This document shows positions 38,691 to 50,800 of a stretch of 64,000 nucleotides of DNA, piece by piece (positions within the stretch are counted from its first letter, which is position 1; each line of letters starts with the position of its first letter). This DNA comes from Aphis gossypii (Eukaryota > Arthropoda > Insecta > Hemiptera > Aphididae), in assembly GCF_020184175.1 (NCBI RefSeq), contig NC_065530.1:29117260-29181259 (forward strand), read 5' to 3'. Below the pieces are notes generated by a model. The model saw nothing but the letters and a program-made list of their open reading frames with translations, was not told the DNA's origin and made no database searches. Made by a program: the position numbers and the translations under genes.

Positions 38691-38696
38691 CTTTAG

Positions 38697-38891
38697 TTTG
38701 TATATTTTTATATTTTTATAAATCCGAATCCTAAAATCATACAAGAAAACAGTAGCTATTGGAATTATATTCTCGTAAGTACATCGCCTAGCAAGTATTT
38801 ATTTGAACGTCGTTTAAGTGTACCACCCACGGAGAAGGATAAATTGTCTAAAAGAAGAATAGTAACTATTGAAAATAAATATTATAAATAA
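38697..38891 (+). CDS. Coding-like fragment, 64 codons
   Basis: Stop-free from 38697 to TAA at 38889-38891, with no ATG, so it would be an internal or terminal exon. The first ten codons are AT noise. The rest reads PKIIQENSSYWNYIL then SPSKYLFERRLSVPPTEKD and KLSKRRIVTIENKYYK, strongly basic and protein-like. A consensus donor (ATTCTC|GTAAGTAC) falls inside at about 38774, so the exon could end there, or it could run to the stop. AATAAA overlaps the 3' end. Family unknown. Among the better coding candidates. Confidence 0.3.
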   Translation, partial: FVYFYIFINPNPKIIQENSSYWNYILVSTSPSKYLFERRLSVPPTEKDKLSKRRIVTIENKYYK

Positions 38892-38899
38892 ACTAAAAA

Positions 38900-39370
38900 C
38901 GAGAATAATATACTCAAATAGTTTACTATGCTATTAAACATGAAAAACATTGACCAAAGATAATCGAAATAAATAAATATTATGTACGAATATAAAAATA
39001 CATTACATTATATAACCTAATATTTTTTCAAAAAAAAAAAAAAGTATTACTTTGATTTAATTTTAGTTGTAATAAATAGACAATATTTCAACAAATTCAT
39101 ATTACAATTTATGATACAATAAAATGATTATATTAGGTTTTCAAACAATTATTTTTATACAAATTATATGACTATTTATAATTAATTTTGATCTAAATGT
39201 ATGCATTTTTTTTTTAAATAAATATATTTTCAAATGCAATGTACAATTTATACTATTAAGCACAATATATGTATGTACCTAAGTATATTATGATGTGAGA
39301 TAGGAGATAAAAACAATATTGGGGTTACACGATTAAGGAGCGGCCCACACTTGGCTTAGGGTTTGTATTA
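38900..39370. other. AT-rich DNA, no gene seen
   Basis: Low-complexity AT sequence with poly-A near 39030-39042. Confidence 0.6.
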
Positions 39371-39375
39371 GATAA

Positions 39376-39477
39376 TTACGTTAGAAGGTCTCTACACCAT
39401 TTTCTTTTAAGTCTACGACGAGGATTTCTTGGCAATGACAGAATATGTTTACTTTTAATTAGACAATATTCATGGTT
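39376..39477 (-). pseudogene. Basic coding-like fragment
   Basis: The minus strand is stop-free for 33 codons, ending at TAA (39378-39376). It contains HILSLPRNPRRRLKRKWCRD, a strongly basic stretch with Arg in CGT codons, rare for AT noise. It lies 500 bp from the plus-strand fragment at 38697-38891 but on the other strand. It could be a mobile-element C terminus. Family unknown. Confidence 0.25.
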
Positions 39478-39479
39478 TT

Positions 39480-41970
39480 ATAATCAAGTAAAGAAACGTT
39501 TATACAAACTGTATGTACTTCAACTACGATTATTGTTTTAATAACAATATCTTTATGGGTAAGATTAGAAATAAATAATAGTGCATTAGTAATTTTAAGA
39601 AGTATAACATTATGTTGGAAAGCTTGAATTTTGTTTAGACTGCATTTTTTAGTTGAATCTTAAAAGTCCATAAACTTTTTAGAAGTAACTTATATAGATA
39701 GTAATAATTTATTTTTAAAAGTAGTAAATTTATTCTTTATAAACAATATTTTTAGAAATCAGGAACCTGCATTAAGATTAGGTACATCGTTTAAGATAAT
39801 TTTCCTAGTATGGCTTTGCTAAGTTAATAAATAAATAAAATAGTATTTCCTAATTCACAAAACAATTATGCAAATGCCAATGTAGTATTAAATAATTATT
39901 TTACTACAAAATTCATTCGAAATAAGAATGAAAAATTTGAAAATTTAAGATTTCATATAAAATTAGCTTCCTTTGAAAAACAGTATCCGTTTGACACAAT
40001 TTATAAACAATTAAATCAATAAAAGTAAAATCACGCCTATCCAAAAAATCCACAAAATCATACCTATCTTAAGCTACAAATTAAGGGCCACAACCCTTAA
40101 ACATGATCAAAAATCAGTTAAATGATCCAATATTAAAAACAGATTATATGGCCTATCGAAGTGAAAGTCATATACCACTTCTATTTGTGTGTGTACTTAA
40201 GTTTAAAAAAGAACCATGTACCCTTATACTTCTTATAGAGTGGGGAAATGGGAATGAATGGTTGCGATTGGTCATAGACAATATGACCTTGATTTAAGTA
40301 TTCCAAAACGTCTTTCTATCGAGCCATCGAGGTCACATATTTTATGTTTGAAGTTCTTTGGTAACTCGGTCTATTAATTGATTTTAGAAAACAGGTTGGC
40401 TAATATATTTTGAACTATAAATTACGTTTAAAATTGCAATCGATAAATTAACTAGACATTTATGAAAATAAGAATCCACAGCTTGTTAGTAAAATAAATA
40501 ATCCCTTAAAAACACACAATAGAAAATACGAAAATAAAATACATATTCTTCAGAAAATTAAGATAAAACACGTCCAAAACAAAAAAAAACTAAGTTTAGG
40601 TACACATTACAATGCAATGCTAATTACAATATTATAATAAATGTTAAATGTAAAGGAAATATTACCCAATAACATTATATTATTATATAAAATATAAGTA
40701 AATTTGTATTTATAAATAAAAATGGAAAGTAAAAAATTATTAATAAAATTAATTTTGTAGTATCAAAGAAATCAACGCACATTTATTCGCTTAAAGATGC
40801 AATCAGATAACTAACTATTTAAATCCCTTGAAATTATTTCAGAAAAATTAAAACTTAATACTATAAGAATCCGAAAAATTATAAAAATTGTCTGTTAAAT
40901 AATTATTCATTTGTGTGTGTGTTTTATTTAAATGAATTTTACATGTGTGCCTTATCTCATTGAATTCAATAAATAAACGTAAATTCTTAATTTGAAATAT
41001 AAATGACAATTTTTAATTTAGCCTGAAATCATTCCACTACATCAACTAATCGCAGAATAAAATGATTTTAAATATGATTTAACATAGTAATGATAGCATA
41101 ATATACATTATATTATATTATATTAGTAATAAGCGTTAATTTCAACAATCTCTAATTTAAATGACCAACATACTATATAACCTGGATTTTTTTTTTTTTT
41201 TTTATCAAACATTTCAACGTCATAATTTAATATACACATTATATACTAACGGATATCATTCGCACATATAACACAATAATACACTATTAACGATTATTAT
41301 AAGTATCATTTGTTATTTCTTTTAACAATCAATGAATTATTAATAATAAGGAATTTAACCCGTTGAAAATAAATGTAAAAAGTAGGTATATATTATATTA
41401 TATATGTATATAGGCGTTTTTGTTATGATGTTATTTTTAGAATGATCTGTATATTAATTTTTTTAGGTTATCGTGCAAACCACCAAAACTAATTTCTATT
41501 TTAAATGCTGAATGTTGAGTTATATTTTATTATTTAATTATAGAATCATAAAGTTGTTAATATTCACATTCTTTAAATATAATACGGAGAAGGTATTTAT
41601 AAAAGTAGTAATTGAACAAATACTTTTAAATCCCTATTAAATAGACCACAATATTTATTAGAAACTTTAAAATAACCATATACTCGGTAAACATTTTTTG
41701 GGGGGTTAAAAATTATTACTTTGTATAATTCAAAAATAATTTTAGGCATATTTATTTTTTCTTTGCAAATATGTTGGAAATAATGTCAACAAATTCGGCC
41801 AGAACAAAAAATAATAAACGACCAAAATGCGTTTTTTAACACGTACAAACATTAGCCAAAAATAAATATTAGCCATCTACATGTTATGTAGGTAGCTACT
41901 AATATAAATATATATATATATAAGTACTTTAAATACAACACATATCCGTTTCGCACATCTCTACTGAGCT
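39480..41970. other. AT-rich DNA with a short hairpin
   Basis: A patch at 40010-40330 is somewhat GC-richer, with a 64-codon ATG-led frame from 40103 (EWGNGNEWLRLV near its end). It begins beside a perfect 7-bp hairpin at 40081-40100. A run of 17 T lies at 41187-41203. Nothing else of note. Confidence 0.5.
40081..40100. repeat. Hairpin, 7-bp stem
   Basis: TTAAGGG and CCCTTAA are perfect complements around the loop CCACAA. The stem is short. It could be chance or an element end. Confidence 0.4.
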
Positions 41971-41981
41971 CGTTGGCGTGA

Positions 41982-42176
41982 TTCAGGGTCGTTTTTCTTT
42001 CACTTTATAACAACGGACTGCATGTGCGGATAATTTATCGCTGAGCTTTATCTGTTTGGCTTAAAGGGAACATGCTATACGGAAAGGAAAAATACTATGA
42101 TGGTATAGTGATTCCCACGAGGGGATGCGTATATTCAAGACATGTTTTAGTCGCCGTCTATGTAGTCGGGCTATAG
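41982..42176 (+). pseudogene. GC-elevated coding-like block
   Basis: One plus frame crosses 64 codons with a single internal TGA (42042-42044). After the stop it reads ALSVWLKGNMLYGKEKYYD then GIVIPTRGCVYSRHVLVAV to TAG at 42174-42176. The minus strand is open with an ATG at 42306 for 81 codons (42061-42306; ARLHRRRLKHVLNIRIPSW). The block is distinctly GC-richer than its flanks. It may be a remnant of a coding region or a conserved element; strand unresolved. No family recognised. Confidence 0.25.
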
Positions 42177-42309
42177 GCAAACATATAAATTGTACAATAT
42201 TATTATGTAGTGACGTTATATTATACCATAGAAAATTTATATTTGAAAATATTTCTCTAAAATATTCAATACAAATATAATTAAATACATCATAGATATA
42301 GAGCATTAT

Positions 42310-43600
42310 ATAATGCCACTATGCTGTGTGCCCGTATTCTATTAGATATTATATTTGGTAAAATTTTAAAAATTCTTTCATCAAAAGTATACGTGTTAAG
42401 GTTTCACTTAAAAATTATTACAAAAAAAATAAAAAAATAAATTAATTAACAAATTAAAAATAAATAAGAAAATATATTTATAATATATAAATTTTAAATT
42501 ACTAAAATTTAACATCACTACTATACTATACGATACGCACTACCTATATAATATAATATTACATTATATTAATGTAATTTTACCTATTTTAATGTTTGTT
42601 TGTTTTTTTTTTCTAATGTTAATTCTAAAATCACTTGTGCTTTTTTTAAATAACTCTACTTTACATAGTGTACAATTATAAAATAAAACATTATATTCTA
42701 CAGTATGGATACGAAATTACGATGGTATTACAAGAATCCAATCACAGCATACACAATTTGTTAAAACTATTTTACATTGTTATACTTATATATTATTATA
42801 TTGTTCTAGTCATCGTCTTTATGAATCAAATGAATAAATATGAGATGCGCATATTGTTGCATTAGTAAATTAAAATTCATTGCAGTGTATAATTATGTTT
42901 TTTTTATCATTTGCATTTATTCATTAATTATTTGACTCACGGACGATCAAACTATAATACCTCCATGATTTATGGAGGGTACATGACATCATTTTGAATC
43001 CTTGCGATTTCAACAGTACATTTTTGTCTCTATCTTAAACTTCAATCTTGAATATTATTGGATAATTAATATTGATAATATACAATTTTCATTAATTGCG
43101 ATTCTTTTAAATGTGTGAAAAATAACACATAAAATATTCTTTTTTAAAGTACCTACTGTTTTTTTATTTTTTCAATTACGTTAAAACAAATTGTTTAATT
43201 ACAAGTGTACTATTGATAGACGTATACAAGAGTTTAAAAGCGTTAGCGTCGTAAATGTCACGAATCTCGCTGCAATGTAATTTGACATTATCATATGAGT
43301 TAGCAGTTGTAAACAGAACTAATTTATTTTTAAATCTGTTTTTGATGTAAACATATGTGGTAGGTAGTTTGTAGGCTAAAATATTAGATTAGTTTTCAAA
43401 CTGTCACTTAATGAATAAAAAATAATACTAATCAATTAGTATTCAGATCAACTGAAATTTGATAAATATGAATAAAATTTACAAAACGTGTATATTTTAT
43501 TTTAAACAGTTTTATGTAAAAGAAGTTACATAATACAACAATAATATTTCATATAGGAAAAAATTATTTATGTATCTATAAGTAAAAGGTAATTTGCAGC
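42310..43600. other. AT-rich DNA, no gene seen
   Basis: Mostly low-complexity AT sequence. A 65-codon plus frame at 42668-42865 is Ile/Tyr/Val-rich and unconvincing. Confidence 0.55.
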
Positions 43601-43609
43601 ACTTATTCC

Positions 43610-43891
43610 ATGAGCCATCATTTGAATAATTTAAAAGTAATCTCATTAAAATATCCGGAGCTTTACAAAAATATTTATTTAATGCACACTTCTTATCAAA
43701 TAGGAATGAGAAAAGTAAATTCGTTTTTACAAAGCATTTTTATTATGGGAAAAAACCCGTTAGGAATACCTTCTGTTCAGTTCTACCTATTATTTATTAA
43801 TTTGTATAACACTTTAAGACTTAAATCGTGCGAAAAATGTAGTAAGAGTTTATTTTTTTATATTAATAGTATAATATTTTTACGCAGATAA
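43610..43891 (+). CDS. 93-aa ATG-led open frame
   Basis: This is the longest ATG-initiated frame in the window outside the CpG island. It starts MSHHLNNLKVISLKYPELY and contains SYQIGMRKVNSFLQSIF, then NPLGIPSVQFYLL, and near the end a C-x2-C pair (SCEKCSK). There is no signal peptide; the C-terminal third is hydrophobic but broken by charges. About two frames this long are expected by chance, fewer with a true ATG. There is no obvious promoter, and no AATAAA directly after it. It could be a small lineage-specific gene or an accident. Confidence 0.25.
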   Translation: MSHHLNNLKVISLKYPELYKNIYLMHTSYQIGMRKVNSFLQSIFIMGKNPLGIPSVQFYLLFINLYNTLRLKSCEKCSKSLFFYINSIIFLRR

Positions 43892-43899
43892 AGCTTACG

Positions 43900-46610
43900 A
43901 ATGATAAATAACAATTCAAATACTATCAATTACTTAACAATAAAAAAAATTGGAATTTTATAATGAAAAAAGTCAACTATACAACAAATTTTTTTAATTT
44001 TAAATTAATGTTAAGCCCCAAGTCATGTCAAGTTGCATTATGTTAGGTCATATACTCGTTAAATATAATACTATATATTATATACCTAATAAACAAATAT
44101 ACAAATGCATTAAATAATATAGAAATACATTTTTTCTTCAAGATACATTCAATTTTTTTTAAATTTACGACATTATTATTATTATCATAATTTTTAATCA
44201 TCAAAGTGCATAAGCATATATAAAAAATATAGAAAAAAATTGTCATTATATTATATTATAATAATACACTCAAAACAATTTTTCTAAACATATTTTAGCG
44301 ATAAATATCTACAAAAGAGTCAAATAAATTAAATTTCAATATTTTTTATCAGTGTGATAAACCATAAGAGATTTTTCAAATTGCATCAATAATTCTACTT
44401 ATTTTTTTTCTATTTTACAATGAAATCAATTTTTATTCTTCTCTGGTAATTTCCGATTCACATTTAAAAAACGTGTATATTTCAAAAAACCAACGACGTA
44501 AAAAGAAAAATCTTTAATTTTACTATCCGTAACTCATTTCCGTTTGCAATGATTTATCATTGAATTTAAATTCATTTAACACATCAATTACAGCGGTCCA
44601 TTCAATGATAAGGTAATTCGTAACCTATGAGCAGATCAATTTTTCATTTTTTATCTATGATATCGATATTTTGGTTTCAGTCAATAGTTATGTAGGTAAT
44701 TATTAGTAATTAGTATACACTTTTTACAATTGCATAAAAGATAACCTTACCTATAGCCACATAAACTTAATAATAATAAAATTGTCATATTGTACAGTAA
44801 AATACAATTGGTTGGAACGGAAATGACTACGTATTTCGTACTTGGTAAGCAAAAGAATAAAATTATGAATTAATGAGACTAAATGTTTGATACATAGATA
44901 ATATCTATTTACCATATTTTAATGATAAAATGACAATATTCATACTAAAAATTATTCCAAACACAATTATTATTCTTTTATCAGAAAATTTTTATTTTAA
45001 TTCATTGGTGATGCATAGAATACTATACAGATAAGTCACGTTTACTTTAATAAATTTATTTCATTATATACCTATTTAAAAATCCCAATTTCACTCACAG
45101 AGCTTATTTTACTCAATATTATAACAGATTGTTTGACATTTATATTTTATACTTATTAGATGACCTAAAATGCAAATACTTTGCTTTACCGTAAACACAC
45201 AAAAAAAAAAACAAAAAACATACAAAGAAATGTAATAGTCTGCATTGTATAAGATGGGTGTTTAGATTAATGGTTTTTTTCATGTCTTTACTAGACACAA
45301 CGTAAGCATTATATTATTATTGCGAGAGATCGTATAGATCTTTTTCTCAACAATGACTAAAGGTACCTATAAAGGTGCAAAAAGCTATGCATTTCTATGT
45401 TATAATGTAATAAAATACTTTTATCTTGTAAATAAAATGGAATAAAAGTTTAACTGACGTGCGGTCCTTTAAAAACTAAAAATAAAATAAAAAACGATGT
45501 GACCTCTTCTATTCGTTTATCCTCGAGTCTATCTAACGGGTATAAAATGAAACTCAATACTATAGCTTTTTAATATATATAATATATATATATTTATACC
45601 TTTATAGATTGATATAGCTTAAAGGTGAATAAAAAAAAAAATACGTAAAACTGTCACTGAACTACAGAGTATATAAGATAGTTAAAAATGTACTACAAAG
45701 CGATGTGGTACAAATAAAATGTACATAAACGATTATTTCATTTCCAAATCTCAACTAATTTTGTTAAGTAAAACTATGATCAGTGTAATAGTGTTGTTTG
45801 TAAGAGATAATTAAATATATAGTCAAGTAGTTAAAGCGATAAAAATAGAAATTATTTTCGCTTTTAATATTGAAATTATTTTTTTTATAAACGTTTGAAT
45901 AATTATCTCTTACTTTATTCTTTCTGTCTCTTACAAATTCCTAACCATAAAGTAAATATTTATCATTAGAATTATACCATAGCTTTAATTTATAAACATA
46001 TTATTATAATATAATAATTGAAACATTTTTAATTTTATTCAACCAATATTGATTTTGTCTGCTATACTCGTGTATTAGATGAATTAATATTGTTAATGTT
46101 GTAGTTTTATTTAATGCATAATAGATATTAAACCAATACAAAGAATAATTCTATTCCTACAATTATTTCATTTGGAACGAACTTACATAAATTCTTCTAT
46201 GTAATATCGATATAATGTACATTACACATTGTACATGATACTTCATATTACAAGAATAAATGAATAATAATTAACGTACATGTATGTTTGGTGAGCTTTA
46301 GTATGAAAGTCATTTTAATATCTAAGTCATTTATTTCGTTGATTCTTTTGACTGACTGCCTTACCCTGTAAGCATAAATCATTAGCTAAGGTACATATTG
46401 TTTGTTCGCTTTAGAGGTATTAATTAATTTACTGTGTATACTAGTTAGTGTATCATTAGCACAACGGGTGATTACCACCTAAAATTAATCTATATTTACA
46501 ACCAAAACAATATTAGTTTGATGGGAGATATTGATTTTATACTGTGCGTTGCAACTTGTAGACTATAGTTGTGTAAACTAAAAGCCCATAAACTTGGTGG
46601 AAAAATAAAT
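43900..46610. other. AT-rich DNA, no gene seen
   Basis: Low-complexity AT sequence with TA runs (for example 45574-45592). The segment at 44541-44570 shares a short stretch (tgcaatgatttat.attgaat) with 14650-14675, perhaps a dispersed repeat. Confidence 0.55.
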
Positions 46611-46621
46611 ATCTTAAATAA

Positions 46622-46726
46622 TGCTTGTCTCTTGGGATTTTTAGTGGATGTCCCAAGAGTAAGTTAGTAGGCTCTGGTTCAGTAAAGCTCGTATTCTCCA
46701 ATCTTGAGAATTTTACAAAACCCTGA
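46622..46726 (+). pseudogene. Coding-like fragment with hairpin
   Basis: A run of 34 stop-free codons between TAA (46619-46621) and TGA (46724-46726): CLSLGIFSGCPKSKLVG then SGSVKLVFSNLENFTKP. A consensus donor (CCCAAGA|GTAAGT) lies within at 46658/46659. The first part forms a perfect 9-bp hairpin (listed separately). It may be an exon piece or a mobile-element fragment. Family unknown. Confidence 0.2.
46629..46659. repeat. Hairpin, 9-bp perfect stem
   Basis: CTCTTGGGA (46629-46637) and TCCCAAGAG (46651-46659) pair perfectly around a 13-nt loop. It is too short for a microRNA precursor. Confidence 0.5.
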
Positions 46727-46729
46727 AAT

Positions 46730-48595
46730 TATATATGTTTAGAAGTCGAAGCTGGGGTAATTTATCTAGTAGAAAAAAATAAGCTAAAGCTTAGAAAATA
46801 ATATTATTTATTATACAAATCCAGATTAAGATTAAAATCTCATTGAGTACCTACCTAATCATAGCTTCTATCTTCAACAAGTCTTGTATATGCTGAACTT
46901 TAAAATCTAATCTAATTAAAATAAATTACTATCTCAAACAAAGTAAACAATACGAAAAAAACTATAAACAACTGATTATACTAGTAAAAAAAAATATTTA
47001 TTTTTATCATTTTTTTAATATATTATAGAAAAACATTTATTTACTGATAAAATAGTATTATAAGAATTTTAAAATATTATTATTTTAAAATAAATTTATT
47101 TTTATACTCAAATAATAATAATAACAAATTTAAAAGAGTCATGTATCATTCAAATTTTAACAAGTTAAATTATGAAATCTTCAATTCCATAATTCCAGTA
47201 TAGTTTGAGATTTGAAATCAAATATAGCCAAAAAAAATATTTACCAAAATTATGTTTTTTTTGTGTACACATTGTACATAGAGTTTTATAGTTTTATTAG
47301 TTTTGCATAGTAAATACCGAGTAGCAACAGCAATATATTATTATTACTGTGGCCTGTAAAGAGACCATATTGTCAATAAAAGTATTCAAATCATAAAAGT
47401 GCGTTCACCCTTTATAAACAATTTTAGAATAGTTTTCTTTAACAAAAAAAAAAAAAAGGATAACTTTGAGCTTTAGTATATTGGCTCAACGCTTGCTTTA
47501 TAATGCGCCCTAGCTATTGACAAAAATCAAAAAAAAGTCTTTAAATAAAAATAAAATACAAAGAAATGAACACTGAAATATTTCCTTTTTCATAAATATT
47601 AAATAATAGTAATATTATTATAAATTATAATTATAATTCATAACCATTTTAGATCCTGAGCAAAGTGATTTATGTATTGATTTTTTATTATGTTATTATT
47701 GTCTATTAGTGTACGCCTATCATCACCTTCTAAAACAATAAAAATACTTCTGTTATTCTTCAAGCAGTATTCCTTTTAGAAAATATATGAAGTTGGTATT
47801 TTAGATAGAACGGGCAAGAGAGTAGAGAATTAAAGCAAAATAACTAGGTATCGTAATATTATCCTAAGAATAAAAAATATATATATATATAGGATAAGTA
47901 AGAATTTTAATTTATGCCATAACAATAGTTGACAATATCGATTTCATTTTTTTTTTTTTTTATAAATAAAATACGAATGACCATGACACATAAATATTTA
48001 CTAAATATTTATTATATCATTTTTTTAAATATAGTAAAATTGTTAAAATAATTTAGTTTTTTTTTAGCTATTTATAGACGTTTGAAATTTTTATTTTTCC
48101 GTAATTTAAAAATACTATTTATAGTGGAAATTTTAACTTTTTACCATTACATAGACTTTAATTACAATAAATAGTATGAGTTTTATCTTAAGAAACATAG
48201 GCTGTAAAACTACCTCCACTTAGAATCTGTTTAATAATATTATATTATTCAAATTTAATGCATCCATTATTATACTGACCTACTCAATTATGAAGTTTTT
48301 TTTTTTTATATAGATATAAGTTTTTTCTAAATCTTAACAATTAAAAATTGTATTCTTTGTTACTCAATTGAAAATTTACATAATATTTCATTACAATAAT
48401 AATTAAATCTAATCGAGTAATCAGTAACATTATTATTTATTATACACTATATATTTTAATAGAAAGTGTTCAAATATATTTGTTACACCGACGTTATGAG
48501 ATTTTCAGTCTTAATAACTTGAAAGTTCAACTCTTGCGTGGCAGCTTGTATGTATATTAAAATTATAATTTAAACAATTTCAGAAAGCATTTTAT
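46730..48595. other. AT-rich DNA, no gene seen
   Basis: Low-complexity AT sequence with poly-A/T tracts (near 47445, 47950 and 48300) and a TA run near 47878-47890. Confidence 0.6.
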
Positions 48596-48602
48596 GTTTT
48601 GA

Positions 48603-48809
48603 AAAACAAACAAACAAAATAATAATATAATCTATAAAAAGTTCATATTGTTATCATTTATTACGTTGTATTTCGAATTGCCTATTCAAATCGCCGCATT
48701 TGTAGTTATTACAGAAACAACAGAAATTGCATTCATCATCTTATTACAAAATCAGAAGTTTATATCTTACAAGATGTTACAAAATTATTCATTAACCCTG
48801 CACAGATAA
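48603..48809 (+). CDS. Hydrophobic coding-like fragment, 68 codons
   Basis: Stop-free from 48603 to TAA at 48807-48809, with no early ATG. After a noisy start it reads FILLSFITLYFELPIQIAAF then VVITETTEIAFIILLQNQ and ends KMLQNYSLTLHR. This resembles one or two membrane spans with Pro, Gln and Glu breaks. The last two thirds are GC-richer than the flanks. It could be an exon of a multi-span membrane protein or a chance frame. No family recognised. Confidence 0.22.
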   Translation, partial: KTNKQNNNIIYKKFILLSFITLYFELPIQIAAFVVITETTEIAFIILLQNQKFISYKMLQNYSLTLHR

Positions 48810-48814
48810 TATAA

Positions 48815-50630
48815 ACGTCCCATAAGTTTGTATATTAAATTAAGTATAAAAGTAGATGGATACAAATAATTGTGGATATTAAAATAAATAATACTCAAAA
48901 GTAAACAGTAATATCATTTTTTAATTATTACTTATCAATAATACACATTTTAAAATATTCTATAATATATTTAGTATATTAGAGTAAAATTTATTCTTGA
49001 ATGTTCATTTTATCTATGTATTGTCGTATTAAAAAACTTGGACCAACATTAGCTTTATACAAAAAAGTTTAAGCAAAACTATTTTCATAATACATGCTAA
49101 AGTTAAATTGAAAAACACAATATAACGTGCAAATATAATGAACTAATCTAATTTTTAAATATGTATAACAATTAACTATGTACAAATAATTTTTAAATTT
49201 ATATAGAATATATTATATATTCTGTATGTACTTACATTATCTCTACTTGATAAATTTTATACAATTTATAGAATTAATGTATGAATAATATATGAATACA
49301 TTTTTTTTTAATGTAAATTATATTATTTTTAATTTTGTATTTATATATACATTTTAAGAATAAAATAAAGTTTTAAACTTTATCAAACTATACTTTCATA
49401 AATATTTTTTGATAAAATATTTTTGGCCCGTATTCAAATACCCTTGGACTAAATAATTGGATTTTTTTAACTCAATAAAAACATTATAAATGTAAATAAG
49501 TCAAATTTTAAACAAAAATATGCAAACAAGATATTGTAATTGAAATTTTCTGTTAATAATATGATTTTTATCTACAGAATAAATATTTATAGATATTTAT
49601 CAAATTTTTTGGCTACTTATTAATACTTTTATATAATCACATAATATTTTTGAAATGACTGACTGTTTTACATATAATTATTAAGTTAAATTTATCTAAC
49701 TTATTAATGAAATAGTATAAAGATTAATAAATTATTATTTTCTGTATATTTATATGTATTGCTTACTAACTAAAAAAATTCATATCAATATTAAACACAG
49801 GTCTAAAAATATCAACGTAATTTTCCCATTATTAAAAACTGATATATTTAATAACAAAATATATTAACACTATTATTATTGCGACTATTGAATCAAAAAT
49901 ATTTATATTAAAAATACGTTATATTTCAATATTTGTATTCAATTTTTACTTAAAGTTAGTCATATGTTATTCATATTAAATCTTTATGACTATTACATTA
50001 TTTAATAAGATTTTATAAATCTTTAAAACTTTATAATTATCTTTAATTGCGCATACTAAGGAGTGGTAGTGATAAGAACTAAAATAAAAAGCGTTACTAT
50101 CACATTGAATTTATCTAATAAAGGATAAAATTGATCTTAATTTTATAACACACAATTATATTATGTTAACTTTATAGATGAAAAATTTCCATCTGGCTAA
50201 AATTAATTTATTGTTTAAATTCTTAAAAATTTTAAATGACAGTTTAACTCAAGTTAAACCATTTTAGTGACAAGTTGTCTTATTGTATTAACAAATAACA
50301 CAAAATGTAATTATTTATGACATTATTATAATATATAATTTTGTTATACCATTAGATCGACATTAGGTTTTTTTTTTAAAGCAGATGAATATTTTTTTTA
50401 TTTGGAATATTACATAAAATAAAACAAAAGTATTATTGATCTTTTTACATTCATTAATCTTTATTTTGTTTTTATTTACTATAAAAAAAAAAAAATTCTA
50501 TTATAGTACAATAATTATAATCTTTTGAGAATTATGTTTATTTCAAAAATACTTTTATTTTTTAGTAAATTTTCTCTTTATTAATTGACTTTCTTAGAAA
50601 TTATAATAAATTAATAAATATACATATATT
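48815..50630. other. AT-rich DNA, no gene seen
   Basis: Low-complexity AT sequence with poly-A/T tracts. Confidence 0.6.
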
Positions 50631-50634
50631 ATTG

Positions 50635-50800
50635 GGGGTAGGTGGAGGAAATCGTATCTTTTATGTTGACGGCTTGACGCTACATTTTGGTAATTTCTCT
50701 CCCACGATGATTACGTTCGATAACTCGTTCTGTTGTTTACGGAGTTTCTACACAAGTATTACATAAACTTGTAGTGTTTAATGAGTTACAATAACGATCT
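50635..50800. other. GC-elevated patch
   Basis: About 150 bp with more G+C and CpG than its flanks. Short open runs exist on both strands (plus: SITRSVVYGVSTQVLHK; minus: NHRGREITKM then a stop and RQAVNIKDTISS). It could be a remnant of coding or regulatory sequence. Nothing decisive. Confidence 0.2.

Noticed and set aside
46629..46659. microRNA hairpin
   Set aside because: The stem is only 9 bp, far below a precursor of about 60-80 nt.
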